28,208 nucleotides of DNA, from positions 162-28,369 of the forward strand of contig PKZC01000377.1 in assembly GCA_003132905.1 (NCBI GenBank). Direction: 5' to 3'. The DNA comes from Bryobacterales bacterium. GTDB lineage: Bacteria > Acidobacteriota > Terriglobia > Bryobacterales > Bryobacteraceae. The notes below the pieces were generated by a model, which worked only from the letters and a program-made list of their open reading frames with translations, searched no databases and was not told the origin of the DNA. The position numbers and the translations under genes are program-made. Positions 1 to 7,689 of the stretch are shown piece by piece; the first letter of the stretch is position 1; every line of letters starts with the position of its first letter.

Positions 1-19
1 GGAACGAGGAGTGTCTCAC

Positions 20-602
20 TCATGTTGGCACGGAGGGGACGAGCTGGACAACAGTTTCGGTGGAAATGCCGGTATTCGCGGTTTGGGTGAAATGAGTGCT
101 GTTCTGACCAAAGTTCCCGACGGCCCCGTTAAACACGTTCGTTAAATGTGGTTGGTTCTTTTCATACATGCGTAACGTGCCCTCCAAGGCCATTGCCTGG
201 ATTTCATTATTGATCCTGTTCTTAAGGATATTCGATCTGCGACTTGACATACCCAGCACAGCGTTAAGGGTTCCGACAGGAAACTGACCCGAGGGGGAGC
301 TCCTGGCGTGGCGTTGTTGAACCGCGATAACTGCCCCGCCGGCCAACTGGTCGAGCTTGGTGTGAAAGTCCTTCAGATAGGGATGCGGCAGGAGCAGATC
401 AGGGGCCTTAGCGGCTAACTCCTAGCGGTAGGCGATGACGCTGTCTATCAGCGCTTCCGTCGCGGCACAGATGATCTCCACCTCCTGTTTGAGCAGCCCA
501 CCTGACATCTCCTCGCGCGCAGCAGCAGCCCGCAGCAGCCCGCAACAGCGCGTTCAAATCCATTTCGCGCTGGACCGCTGACTTTTCCATAAGCATCGCC
601 AG
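20..602 (-). pseudogene. Broken gene of unknown function, with an AbiTii-like tail
   Basis: Three open stretches on the minus strand join into one protein if two lesions are undone. A 10-bp tandem duplication at 522-541 shifts the frame: with one copy removed, the reading runs on through REEMSGGLLKQEVEII. Further on, a TAG near 419-421 interrupts AYR/ELAAK in the same frame, as expected from a CAG-to-TAG change. The frame then stays open to the TGA at 20-22. The N-terminal half is helical and charged. The C-terminus carries NVFNGAVGNFGQNSTHFTQ, a Gly/Asn-rich pattern that recalls the tails of AbiTii-type and some other proteins. That likeness is weak, and I assign no function. A possible start is the ATG in MLMEKSAV at about 590, just after the dehydrogenase fragment. 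Confidence 0.45.
522..541. repeat. 10-bp tandem duplication causing a frameshift
   Basis: The plus strand has GCAGCAGCCC twice in direct succession, followed by the partial copy GCAACAGCG. Removing exactly one unit restores a continuous minus-strand reading frame (LRAAAAREEMSGG). This makes slipped-strand or duplication mutagenesis the simplest cause of the frameshift in the surrounding remnant. Confidence 0.85.
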
Positions 603-734
603 CCGGATGCCCTCCAGCCTGCGCGCCGCGTGAACTACTTTGACGCCCCGTGCCGCAAGGGCCTCCCCTGTCGCCCAACCAATTCCACTGCTCACGCCGG
701 TAATCAAAGCCACTTTGCCATTCATCTCGGTCAA
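603..734 (-). pseudogene. N-terminal fragment of a short-chain dehydrogenase/reductase
   Basis: About 40 residues match the start of classical SDR enzymes: NGKVALITG, then the TGxxxGIG dinucleotide-binding motif (TGVSSGIG), then ALAARGVKVVHAARRLEG, the second beta strand with Arg residues typical of NADP preference. The likely start is TTG at 734 or ATG at 725, with AGGAG just upstream of the TTG. After ARRLEGI the similarity ends abruptly. The Rossmann core, the Ser-Tyr-Lys catalytic residues and the remaining ~200 residues are absent, and the frame runs into the unrelated remnant at 20-602. This is a truncated fragment and cannot be an active enzyme. The 735-860 stretch before it holds nothing I recognise. 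Confidence 0.5.
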
Positions 735-860
735 CGTCTGTTCTCCTGAATCACAAGATGACAGCTGCAGGCACGATCGAGTGGACTCGCGCTCGAAACG
801 GTCGATACCCTGCATATTGAGAGATTCACTCAGTTTAGCCGATCAACGCGCGACCTGTGC

Positions 861-1220
861 CTATTTCGCCGGTGCACGCCAGTTAGTGATGACGTTCAGC
901 GTGGGCAGAGACGCGTCGGGCAGGACTTTCATGAGGAAACGCTGGCCGTCAGCGGAGGGACTGTAGTTGAAGAAGTTGCTTTCGGGAACAACGCCACGGG
1001 TTTACAGCGCGAATAACTTCTTGGGAACTCCGGCTTGGAGTAACTCAGCCGGACCCGATTTAATCGGGACAGCCATTACCGCGGAAGGATTTCCAGCGTC
1101 CCGGTAATAAAGTTCCTTGCTATCGGCGCGCCTACGCGGTTCGCGGGAACTCGGGCCACCACTGTTTGATATTCTCGCCGGATTAACGCCCGAGGGGAAC
1201 GAACGAATAAAATATCTCAT
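861..1220 (-). pseudogene. C-terminal remnant of a TolB/PD40 propeller (kinase-associated type)
   Basis: The minus-strand frame reads VRPFPSG-like FIRSFPSG, then ISNSGG, RRRADSKELYYRD, VMAVPIKSG, GVPKKLFAL, a TAA at 1002-1004, and in the same frame VVPESNFFNYSPSADGQ, RFLMKV, LNVITNWRAPAK and TAG at 861-863. This order (PFPSG, GG..PRWR.DGKELYY, MAV.V..G, G.P..LF, Y..SPDGQRFL, ..NW) is typical of the last propeller blades of acidobacterial TolB-like/PD40 proteins, often fused to Ser/Thr kinases. Only one blade or so remains, with one nonsense codon. Nothing upstream (1221-1333) continues it, so it is a decayed 3' end. Family assignment is by recalled motif pattern only. Confidence 0.6.
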
Positions 1221-1333
1221 AAGTTCGCTGCGATCAACAGGCGTAAATCATCAAAATGACCATGAACAGCAGCGTTTCTCGGACCGTTTTCGGTTGGCGT
1301 GCTTCTTGCTCTGATAGGATTGGAGACAGCGAA

Positions 1334-1748
1334 ATGATTCAACGGCTAAGAACGCTATTTGGGGTGGGAGCCCGCCGTACAGGCCGCTGATATGGCGTAT
1401 GTGACAACACCGACTCAAGCTTTCCCCGTTGTCGATCTAAATACCGGGGCATTTACACAAACTGGAAACTCAGGGGAGTATTTGTATGGGTTGGGCGAGT
1501 TCAACAATGTTCTATATGGCGCCTCAAGTGCGATCCACGGCGGCACAAGTACAAATACGCTCTACCGTGTCGATCCGGCCAACGGAAGTCTGACGCCGGT
1601 CGGAAGCACATCGATTGGTATGTCTGAGCTTGGCTCGACGACGACTGAATTATTCGCACTGGCTTCGGACGCACTCTATTCGATAAATCCTGCTGCGGGC
1701 GCAGCAACAGTTATTGGGTCAACACGTATTTTGATCGGGACGCTTTGA
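1334..1748 (+). pseudogene. Truncated secreted beta-propeller-like protein, frameshifted signal peptide
   Basis: ATG at 1334 has GGAG about ten bases upstream and opens MIQRLRTLFGVGA, a good signal peptide start, but that frame stops at a TGA near 1388. Shifted by one, the frame continues PAVQAADMAYVTTPTQ and runs to 1748, so an indel near 1370-1380 splits the signal peptide. The body has repeated motifs of propeller proteins: VVDLNTGAFTQTG, YLYGLGEFNNVLYG, LYRVDPANGSLTPVGS, ALYSINPAAGAATVIGS. These are the X-V-N-P-x-T-G-x-x-T-x-I-G blades found in many secreted PEP-CTERM-type proteins. Only about three blades remain before the stop. The 1749-1852 stretch shows no further blade. Probably not functional, unless the frameshift is an assembly error. 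Confidence 0.5.
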
Positions 1749-1852
1749 CATTAACTAGGGGTTCGCCCCCAGGTGTCTGCCTGAAGGGGATGGCGTTCGG
1801 ATTCTGCAACGCGGGAAGCGATCTATTCAAATTCTTGCTGCTTGGAGGACAA

Positions 1853-3346
1853 ATGAATTGCGAGTCGACTTCGAGGAGATATTCAATGATCCCCAGTATT
1901 CGTGCGTGGCCGTTCAGCCCGATCGCGTTTTGTCTTTTGCTGTGTCTCTGTTCTGTGGCTGCCGCAGGTCAGCAAGCCACTCCGAACAATACCGTCACGA
2001 TTACAGTTCAGGTTTTGGACCCGGCGAGCCGGGCGGGGAAACTATTGCCTAAGACGCAGTTCCAGGCGGGGCGTCCGGTGTTTCATGTGGCTCTTTCTGC
2101 GAATAACGCTACGTTCCAGGTGCTTGCGAACTCCATGGTTGTTTTGCATGCAAATCGCAAGGCCACCTTTGCTATCGAACACCCTGACGTGCTGGGCGTG
2201 CCTCCAGGGAGGTATGTATTTGCGAGTGATGAGCAGGGGATCTTCCAAGCCAAGAAGGTGGGGAACACTGCTGTGAGGATTACCTATTCGGCCGCGCCGT
2301 TTTGTCAGAACGCTCCTTACTGCAGCCCGAACTGGTCGGGATACCTGTTGTATGACAACTTCCAGACATATACCGGGGTGACCGGCCAATGGACTGTGCC
2401 GACGGTTGTTTCCACGACTCATGGGTCTTCGTCAACCTGGGTGGGCATTGGCGGATGGTTGGGAATCAACGGCGGCGTTAGCAACAACCTGATCCAGGCC
2501 GGTACCGAACAGGATTATTCTCCAGAGCTTAGCCCATTAAGCGGTGCGACCTACTACGCCTGGTATGAGATTCTTCCAGCCTCACAGGTGCAAATTTCGA
2601 AAACCAGCCCGAGCCTGTACCCGGTATCACCGGGCGACGTCATGCAGGTAAGTATCACGCCCTCTCCAGGCACGGTGGCTCCACCGGCCGGCTCAACAGG
2701 AAAGTGGCTTGTGAAGATTACCAACGTTACGAAGAAGTGGACGTATACGGCAACGGAAACCTACGCGAGCGATCTTTCTTCTGCGGAGTGGATTGAAGAG
2801 GCTACGACTGAACCATCGATTCTGGCATCGTCAACGCAAATGGCCGACTACCAGCAGGTCGAGTTCAATTTCAACGATCAGGTTGCTACGAATAATGGAG
2901 CACTGCAGCCAGTGGTTTTGGAGCAGAAGGACGAGGTCTGGATGAACCAGAACGGTATCAATGGAGTGTTTTCCACTCCGTCGAATCCTTCCGGAGACGG
3001 GAAGGGATTCTACGTCACTTATACGACGGGACTTCCGAACCAGGTGTTTCCGCCTGGGCCGTGGATTCAGACACTCTCTCCTCTGCCTCCGGCGCTCGTG
3101 AACCAGCCCTATAGCCAGACGTTGTTGGTCAACGAGGCGACGAATCCGTTGTGGGCGCTGCAGAACGGAGCGCTGCCGGTGGGTTTGACGCTGGATCCTT
3201 CTTCTGGCACGATCTCCGGTATTCCGACGCAGGTGGGCGCCCCTCATTTGAAATCCGCGCGACAGATACTTCCAATGGTTCAGCTACGGCGAATGTTAAT
3301 TTCAGTCTCAATGTGGCTACTGCTCCTGCGGGAAATCTGGACATAA
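1853..3346 (+). CDS. Secreted G1 (eqolisin-type) peptidase with Ig-like domain, frame broken near the C-terminus
   Basis: A secreted glutamic peptidase, by similarity to the scytalidoglutamic peptidase (G1) family, acting on proteins outside the cell at acid pH. GGAGGACAA precedes ATG 1853. ATG 1886 also has a GAGGAG site, and its start (MIPSIRAWPFSP, then a hydrophobic stretch to SVAAAG) is a clean signal peptide. A pro-region of about 110 residues follows. The G1 domain shows NWSGY (from residue 160), WTVP, STWVGIGGW, LIQAGTE with the candidate catalytic Gln215, YYAWYE, PGD, and SAEWIEE with the candidate catalytic Glu312. After GFYVTYT comes a putative Ig domain (LPPALVNQPYSQTL, LPVGLTLDPSSGTISGIP). 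The frame is lost at a C-run at 3240-3243, so the last 35 residues of this frame are off-frame and the true C-terminus is the next entry. Confidence 0.85.
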   Translation: MNCESTSRRYSMIPSIRAWPFSPIAFCLLLCLCSVAAAGQQATPNNTVTITVQVLDPASRAGKLLPKTQFQAGRPVFHVALSANNATFQVLANSMVVLHANRKATFAIEHPDVLGVPPGRYVFASDEQGIFQAKKVGNTAVRITYSAAPFCQNAPYCSPNWSGYLLYDNFQTYTGVTGQWTVPTVVSTTHGSSSTWVGIGGWLGINGGVSNNLIQAGTEQDYSPELSPLSGATYYAWYEILPASQVQISKTSPSLYPVSPGDVMQVSITPSPGTVAPPAGSTGKWLVKITNVTKKWTYTATETYASDLSSAEWIEEATTEPSILASSTQMADYQQVEFNFNDQVATNNGALQPVVLEQKDEVWMNQNGINGVFSTPSNPSGDGKGFYVTYTTGLPNQVFPPGPWIQTLSPLPPALVNQPYSQTLLVNEATNPLWALQNGALPVGLTLDPSSGTISGIPTQVGAPHLKSARQILPMVQLRRMLISVSMWLLLLREIWT

Positions 3347-3690
3347 GCTGCCTAGGAATTTTGCCTCCCGTTGCGATGGCCGTACTCAATTTCAGTGTCG
3401 ACGATGGCCCCGTACAGCAGTGCAACAACGTGGTCGTCAGTCTTCCGACGGGAGTTCACACTGTTACGGCGACGGTGACCGGACCGGGAGCACCCTATAA
3501 ATATTTTTATGCCGGCGCGTGCGGGCCTTCGGGTCAGGTGACGGTAAACCAGGGGGATGCTGCGCAGTGCACTGTTCGTGCGCAGACGCTTAGCTCCTAT
3601 GAGAGTGCATGTCCACAAGGACAGCACTGCTGTGAGCCGGGGCCGAACGGATGCACGAAATGCATTCCGACGAAGACGGCGTGTCAGTGA
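3241..3690 (+). pseudogene. Out-of-frame C-terminal part of the G1 peptidase
   Basis: From PSFEIRATDTSNGSATANVNFSLNV this frame completes the Ig-like domain begun in the preceding frame (SGIPTQVGAP): FEIRATD.SNG.A..NFSL is its usual last strand pair. The switch falls on a run of four C (3240-3243). A fifth C would give a single frame of about 612 codons from 1853 to 3690. A second beta domain of about 100 residues follows. The protein ends with a Cys-rich segment, CPQGQHCCEPGPNGC then CIPTKTACQ, with six closely spaced cysteines that could form disulfides outside the cell. No separate start with a ribosome site is evident, so this is a broken continuation and not a gene of its own. Confidence 0.75.
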
Positions 3691-3845
3691 TTTATTTGCC
3701 GGTGCCGTTCGAACGGAACTAGATCGTCATCTACTGCCTTGGAGATGGCGCATCCTCGGGAATATCTCGCGGGAGCACTGCGAACGGGATTCTCACCGGT
3801 ACGACGCAATGCGATCCGGCAGTCGATGAAGCGCGATCCGTTTTC

Positions 3846-4076
3846 GTGAAAGCAATCGAACGAAGAGATCCGCGCGGATTAAGAAATACGCAGGGCTCGA
3901 TCCGCCGAGGCCTGCTGGAACAGCCGCCACCGTATCCGATGGTGGCCGACCTGCGCGCACATTTCTTCGACGACGAAGATCATCTTTCCGTCATTCCGGC
4001 AACAGTTAGCAAGGGACTCCGTTTTGTTTATTCGACGGCAGCGGCTGACACGCCGGTGCAGCCGTCGAATCAGTAG
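3846..4076 (+). pseudogene. C-terminal remnant of an alpha/beta-hydrolase esterase
   Basis: The open frame contains LLEQPPPYPMVADLRAHFF and DDEDHLSVIPATVSKGLRFVY. In the COG2819-type esterases (predicted alpha/beta-superfamily hydrolases) the end reads LEQ..P..MV.DLR, then about 20 residues, then H.F.GE.H.SV.P...SRGLRF.F, where the His of E/D-x-H-x-S is the catalytic one. Here the two blocks are joined almost directly, which suggests an internal deletion of about 20 residues. The nucleophile elbow and the first ~200 residues are missing. The frame stays open upstream to about 3723 with no recognisable content. I read this as a decayed 3' end. The 3691-3845 stretch otherwise shows only a 12-bp palindrome, CCGTTCGAACGG, at 3705-3716. 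Confidence 0.45.
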
Positions 4077-4093
4077 TGTTGAAGTTGCAGCGT

Positions 4094-5089
4094 CTAGTTC
4101 GATCGTTTCTTCTCGGCTGCGCGAGCGCCGGCGAGGATGTCCACCAGACCGTAATTGCCTTCATGGCAGGCGTACTCGAAGATAGGACCGGCGGCCTTGC
4201 GCATGAGAGTCTCGCCGGACCATGGCTTCGTCCAGGTGCCCGGATCGTCGACTGTGAAGCGGTACACGATGGTGTCGTCGCTGACGCGCGTGAAGCGCTC
4301 GATGACGTGCAGTTCGGGACTCGAGAAAATATCCTGGCGAGCGGTTGCGGGCGGCCCACGGAAATTAGTTTCCGAGTTGAAGTTCGTGGAATCGACTACC
4401 AGTGTGTCGCCTTCCCAATGGCCGCGCGAGTCGCCCGCCAATTGCCGAATACTGGCTGCGATATGCGGACGGCCGTCCAGCGGAATGGTGCGGGCGGCGT
4501 GGATCATCTCGGTGAGAATCACAACCGATGTGCCGTTCTGGAGAATTTGAAAATTGGCATTGTAGGTGGAACCGAGCATGGGCGGCCCGTCGGCGCCCCA
4601 AGTGACGCAGCGCTCGCCCAGGCTTCGAGTTTCTGCGCTTATGGCGGCATCGCGATCGCGCGCCAACGCGGCCAGTTCCTTGGCGCGCTGCTGCCCTTGC
4701 GGCGATAGAGGAGGCAGGCGGCCATCGGGAGGATTGAAGACGATGGACGTTCGAAGGCTCGGCGAACCCTTGGCGTACTTGTCGCCTTGCCAGATCACGT
4801 TGTCGTAGTGAATGTCGTCGGCGGCCTGGCTGTGGTCTTGCTGAACCTTCTTTTTCTCGTACGCCGCGGCTTCCGCTTCGGTGAAGAATTCTTTGCCGGC
4901 GAGATCCTTCGGACGCTCTAGGGGAATGTAGGTGGAGTTGGTCCAGTAGCCTTGCAGATCCGGCTGGCCGTCGGGGGTGTGCGGAAGAGTCCAGGTCTTA
5001 GGCGTTTTCGCGGCGTCCTTGGCGGCTGGTTCAGCGCCGAAAGCGAATGCGGCCGCAGCCAGCAGACAGGCGTGGAATCGAAGACTCAT
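4094..5089 (-). CDS. Secreted protein of unknown function, acidobacterial family
   Basis: A 331-residue protein with a clear signal peptide (MSLRFHACLLAAAAFAFGAEPA). The mature part opens with PHTPDGQPDLQGYWTNSTYIPLERP, then FFTEAEAAAYEKK, FNPPDGRLPPLSPQGQ, ERCVTWGADGPPML, EMIHAARTIPLDGRPH, GDSRGHWEGDTLVVDSTNF, HVIERFTRVSDDTIVYRFTVDDPGTWTKPW and FEYACHEGNYGL. This motif series is one I recognise from many uncharacterised acidobacterial secreted proteins, usually multicopy in a genome. No catalytic function is established. The conserved His, Asp, Glu and Trp residues and the DGxPDLxGxW opening hint at a beta-rich extracellular domain. The start is well supported by AAAGGAGG six bases upstream. 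It stands alone: the convergent gene end on its left is an esterase remnant and the gene upstream is 136 bp away. That 5090-5225 gap shows no convincing promoter or terminator. Confidence 0.85.
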   Translation of the reverse strand: MSLRFHACLLAAAAFAFGAEPAAKDAAKTPKTWTLPHTPDGQPDLQGYWTNSTYIPLERPKDLAGKEFFTEAEAAAYEKKKVQQDHSQAADDIHYDNVIWQGDKYAKGSPSLRTSIVFNPPDGRLPPLSPQGQQRAKELAALARDRDAAISAETRSLGERCVTWGADGPPMLGSTYNANFQILQNGTSVVILTEMIHAARTIPLDGRPHIAASIRQLAGDSRGHWEGDTLVVDSTNFNSETNFRGPPATARQDIFSSPELHVIERFTRVSDDTIVYRFTVDDPGTWTKPWSGETLMRKAAGPIFEYACHEGNYGLVDILAGARAAEKKRSN

Positions 5090-5095
5090 CGTGGT

Positions 5096-5103
5096 CCTCC
5101 TTT
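5096..5103 (-). promoter_or_regulatory. Strong ribosome binding site
   Basis: On the minus strand AAAGGAGG lies six bases before the ATG at 5089. It is near the ideal anti-16S complement and settles the start of the secreted protein. Most other starts in this window have much weaker sites, so this gene is probably translated well. Confidence 0.8.
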
Positions 5104-5225
5104 CCAGGGAAGGCCGGTTTGGCCTTGCTCAAGATCATCTCATTTTGGGAGGACGGACGCTATGGGGTAGTGCGGCCGCGGATTCAGAATCGAAACCGCG
5201 ACCGTCGAGGCGCACGCAGCCTATA

Positions 5226-5948
5226 CTAGGAGTCCCGCCGGTAAGCCGAGCGGCGTTTGATATTCAATGCAAACAGCAACCCCGCAAAGCCTATCATCGA
5301 TACCGCCAGCGTACTCGGTTCCGGAACGGCGCTGTTCGGTTGGCCATAGAAGTCCAAAATTGGCGCCGCGAATGCATTGTTACAGGTTCCTCCACCGGGG
5401 CAGGAGGTGTCGGCCAGAGGAATGTTGGTGGCGAAATCGGTGGTGGCGGCATTGTCATCCGTATAAAAGCCGCTCGGGATGTAAGTGACGCCGGGCGCCG
5501 CCGGTTGTGCGGAGGTTACCGAGAAGGCTGCATCAGCCATGTCTACGCCGATTCCCAACGTGTTGCTCAGGCCTACAAAATACGTGTCTCCAGCAGTGAT
5601 CGGGATATCCGTTCCGAACGTGACACCCAGAAGGCCTGCGCCGCTAGAGAATGTGCCGGTACCGAGGAGCGTCGCGCTCCCAGAATTTGGAATTCCAGAA
5701 TAGAACGAGAGCGTCACGGTTTGCGAGCCGGTTTCGCCTGTTGAAAAATCGGAAGAAATGCCGCTCAACAAATAGCTCTCCGTGGGGCTGTAGACCCACC
5801 CTAAGTCGCTCAATCCGTTTGTCAGGTCGGGAAAGGGCGTTAAGCCACCGTTGATATTATCGATGGCGGGGTCGGCGTAAGCCAATCCGGCAAAAGCCGT
5901 CCAGACCAGTATCGCGGCCGCAGCAGGTAAGTAATATTTCAGTTTCAT
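5226..5948 (-). CDS. PEP-CTERM sorting domain protein
   Basis: A 240-residue exported protein. An N-terminal signal peptide (MKLKYYLPAAAAILVWTAFAGLAYA) is followed by a beta-rich domain of about 185 residues (TVTLSFYSGIPNSGSATLLGTGTF; ITAGDTYFVGLSN), then a C-terminal sorting signal: the VPEPST motif, a hydrophobic helix (MIGFAGLLFAL) and a basic end (NIKRRSAYRR). In the known PEP-CTERM/exosortase system, such tails are cleaved at the PEP motif and the protein goes to the outer surface, often in bacteria that make exopolysaccharide. No exosortase gene is in this window. GGAGA sits just before the ATG at 5948. The body domain resembles other PEP-CTERM proteins with SF.SG-type strands, but its function is unknown. 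The C-terminal cysteines (TSCPGGGTCN) could pair. Confidence 0.9.
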   Translation of the reverse strand: MKLKYYLPAAAAILVWTAFAGLAYADPAIDNINGGLTPFPDLTNGLSDLGWVYSPTESYLLSGISSDFSTGETGSQTVTLSFYSGIPNSGSATLLGTGTFSSGAGLLGVTFGTDIPITAGDTYFVGLSNTLGIGVDMADAAFSVTSAQPAAPGVTYIPSGFYTDDNAATTDFATNIPLADTSCPGGGTCNNAFAAPILDFYGQPNSAVPEPSTLAVSMIGFAGLLFALNIKRRSAYRRDS

Positions 5949-6035
5949 GAATGTCTCCTGAGCGATTGAATATCCTTCTGAGGTAATCGACCAACGGCGC
6001 TAGACAGGACCCGGTGACCAAGTATGACTGCTCCC

Positions 6036-6053
6036 GGATTCCATTTGGAATCC
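6036..6053. promoter_or_regulatory. Perfect 18-bp inverted repeat upstream of the PEP-CTERM gene
   Basis: GGATTCCATTTGGAATCC has two perfect 8-base arms around TT, 88 bp before the ATG of the PEP-CTERM gene. It is not followed by a T-run on either strand, so it looks more like a protein binding site than a terminator. The rest of the 5949-6182 gap contains no gene I can support. A role as operator is inference. Confidence 0.35.
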
Positions 6054-6182
6054 TGGATCGATAGTACATCCAAGCGCTTCCCAGTGGTGCCATATTTTGT
6101 AAATGGACGGTCGAAGAGTACTATGAGTAACCGTTAGGTCAGGCTATGTCGCACGCGATGGGTGCAATTCCTTCATCCTCGT

Positions 6183-7682
6183 CTACGCTATGGCAGGGCG
6201 CTTCTTGCCAAAGCCAGTGGCCTGTTCAAAGGCGTGCGCCATCTGTAGAACGCTGAAGTCTTGTTTGTTGCGGCCGACGATCTGGACGCCAACGGGGAGT
6301 CCTTCCGCGGTGAAGCCGCCTGGTACCGATGCCGCCGGGTTGCCGGTTGCCGAAATATACCAGCAGGATTTCATCCAGTCAATGTAATTGTCGAATTTTA
6401 CGCCCGCGATTTCCGTGGGGTAGGGCGTGTTCACGTCGAAGGCCGGCAGTTGCGTGGTGGGCAGAACGAAGTATTCGTACTTTTCGAGAAAAGCCTGAAA
6501 GCGCCGCCAAAGCTGGCCATGAGCGGTCTCTGCATGCGCGAGATCCATGGCTGTCAGGTGCATCCCTTCCTCGATCTCGCCTTTCAATGTGTCTTTGAAT
6601 GCGTCGGGATGATCGTGCAGGCGCGCACCATATGTATTGGCGGAATTCCAAGCGCGCAGCATGCGGAACGCGATCTCGGCGGGCGCGAAGTCAGGCTCGG
6701 CCTGCTCGACAATGCATCCCAGCGATTCAAAGGTCTTGCGATGGCCATCCACGATGGTGCGGACTTGCGCGTCGAACGGCACGCCGCCCAGATCCTTAAA
6801 CCAGGCCACGCGCACGCCTTTGAAGCTGCGGTCGAGTGGTCGCGCGAGGCGTTCGCCCGGTTCGTCGATCGAAAGGGGCGCTCGAGGATCGGGGCCGACG
6901 AGGGTGCTTAGCGCGAACGCAAGGTCGGCCACCGAACGGCCCAAGCAACCCGAGGTGCTCAGGGTAAACCACGCGAACGCCGCTTTCGGATTCGGCACTC
7001 GGCCGATGGATGGCCGGAAGCCCACCACGTTACAGAATGCCGCGGGATTGCGCAGGGAGCCGCCGGTATCGGAGCCGCTGGCAACGGGCACGAGTCCACA
7101 GGCCAATGCGACGGCGGCGCCGCCGGAGGATCCGCCGCAGGTTTTCGTCAGATCGTAGGGATTGTGCGTGGCGCCGAAGACTTTGTTGAAGGTCTGCGAT
7201 CCCGAGCCAAATTCCGGCGTGTTGGTCTTGCCGATAGTAATTGCGCCCGCGCGCCGCATTCGATCGACGACGATATCGTCTTCGGTGGGGATGTTGTCTT
7301 TATACAGCGGCGATCCAAATGTTGTGCGGATGCCGCGGGTTTCGAACAGATCTTTGTGGGCGACGGGGAGACCGTGCAATGGGCCCAAAGTTTCGTTGTG
7401 GGCCTGCATCTCATCCGCCTTTTCGGCAGCGGCGGCGGCCATTTCAGGGACCAGCGTGACGATGGCGTTTACTTTCGGGTTTACCCGCTCGATCTGTTTC
7501 AGATGCGCTGCCAGGGCTTCGCGCGCCGATAGCTTTTTCGTGCGAATCAGCCGGGCCATCTCGATTGCGCTCGTGAAACAAAGGGAGGAGGTACTGTTTT
7601 GAGCATCGAGGGCGGCGTCCAAGAGCGGCACAGCGGCGGCAGCCAGCAGGACTTCGCGGCGGGTAGGAGCGTTTTCATCCAT
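6183..7682 (-). CDS. Amidase signature family hydrolase, probably Tat-exported
   Basis: A Ser-cisSer-Lys amidohydrolase of 499 residues from ATG 7682, cleaving an amide bond in an unknown substrate. The N-terminus TRREVLLAAAAVPLL is a short twin-arginine-like signal. The amidase signature is intact: Lys110 in LPVAHKDLF, the GGSSGG loop (183-188) with the cis-Ser, and nucleophile Ser209 in SGSDTGGSLRNP, followed by GFRPSIGRVP. The C-terminus GLPVGVQIVGR is also standard. The frame is open upstream, but those extra codons contain no domain. ATG 7700 (MRYTHT) is the only other nearby start, and neither has a good ribosome site. It is a member of a broad family (GatA, aryl acylamidases, peptide amidases). 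No gatB or gatC is adjacent, and the Tat-like signal argues against GatA. It is divergent to the imu cassette across a 91-bp gap. Confidence 0.92.
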   Translation of the reverse strand: MDENAPTRREVLLAAAAVPLLDAALDAQNSTSSLCFTSAIEMARLIRTKKLSAREALAAHLKQIERVNPKVNAIVTLVPEMAAAAAEKADEMQAHNETLGPLHGLPVAHKDLFETRGIRTTFGSPLYKDNIPTEDDIVVDRMRRAGAITIGKTNTPEFGSGSQTFNKVFGATHNPYDLTKTCGGSSGGAAVALACGLVPVASGSDTGGSLRNPAAFCNVVGFRPSIGRVPNPKAAFAWFTLSTSGCLGRSVADLAFALSTLVGPDPRAPLSIDEPGERLARPLDRSFKGVRVAWFKDLGGVPFDAQVRTIVDGHRKTFESLGCIVEQAEPDFAPAEIAFRMLRAWNSANTYGARLHDHPDAFKDTLKGEIEEGMHLTAMDLAHAETAHGQLWRRFQAFLEKYEYFVLPTTQLPAFDVNTPYPTEIAGVKFDNYIDWMKSCWYISATGNPAASVPGGFTAEGLPVGVQIVGRNKQDFSVLQMAHAFEQATGFGKKRPAIA

Positions 7683-7689
7683 CGTGTGA

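Noticed and set aside
419..1004. Possible stop-codon recoding (TAG at about 419-421 and TAA at 1002-1004 inside otherwise open frames)
   Set aside because: Both codons end ordinary genes elsewhere in the window (imuB ends in TAG, dnaE2 in TAA), and the affected genes are truncated in other ways too.
3705..3716. CCGTTCGAACGG as a terminator after the peptidase gene
   Set aside because: The palindrome has no loop or T-run, so it cannot form a normal terminator hairpin.
4076..5744. Several plus-strand frames of 130-255 residues over the secreted and PEP-CTERM genes
   Set aside because: They are opposite genes with clear signal peptides, one with a strong ribosome site, and contain no known motif.
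6087..6092. A possible sigma-54 -24 element (TGGCAC on the minus strand) upstream of the PEP-CTERM gene
   Set aside because: No GC-containing -12 element lies at the required 10-base spacing.
6183..7682. The amidase as GatA of the Glu-tRNA amidotransferase
   Set aside because: It has a twin-arginine-type N-terminus, and no gatB or gatC is nearby.
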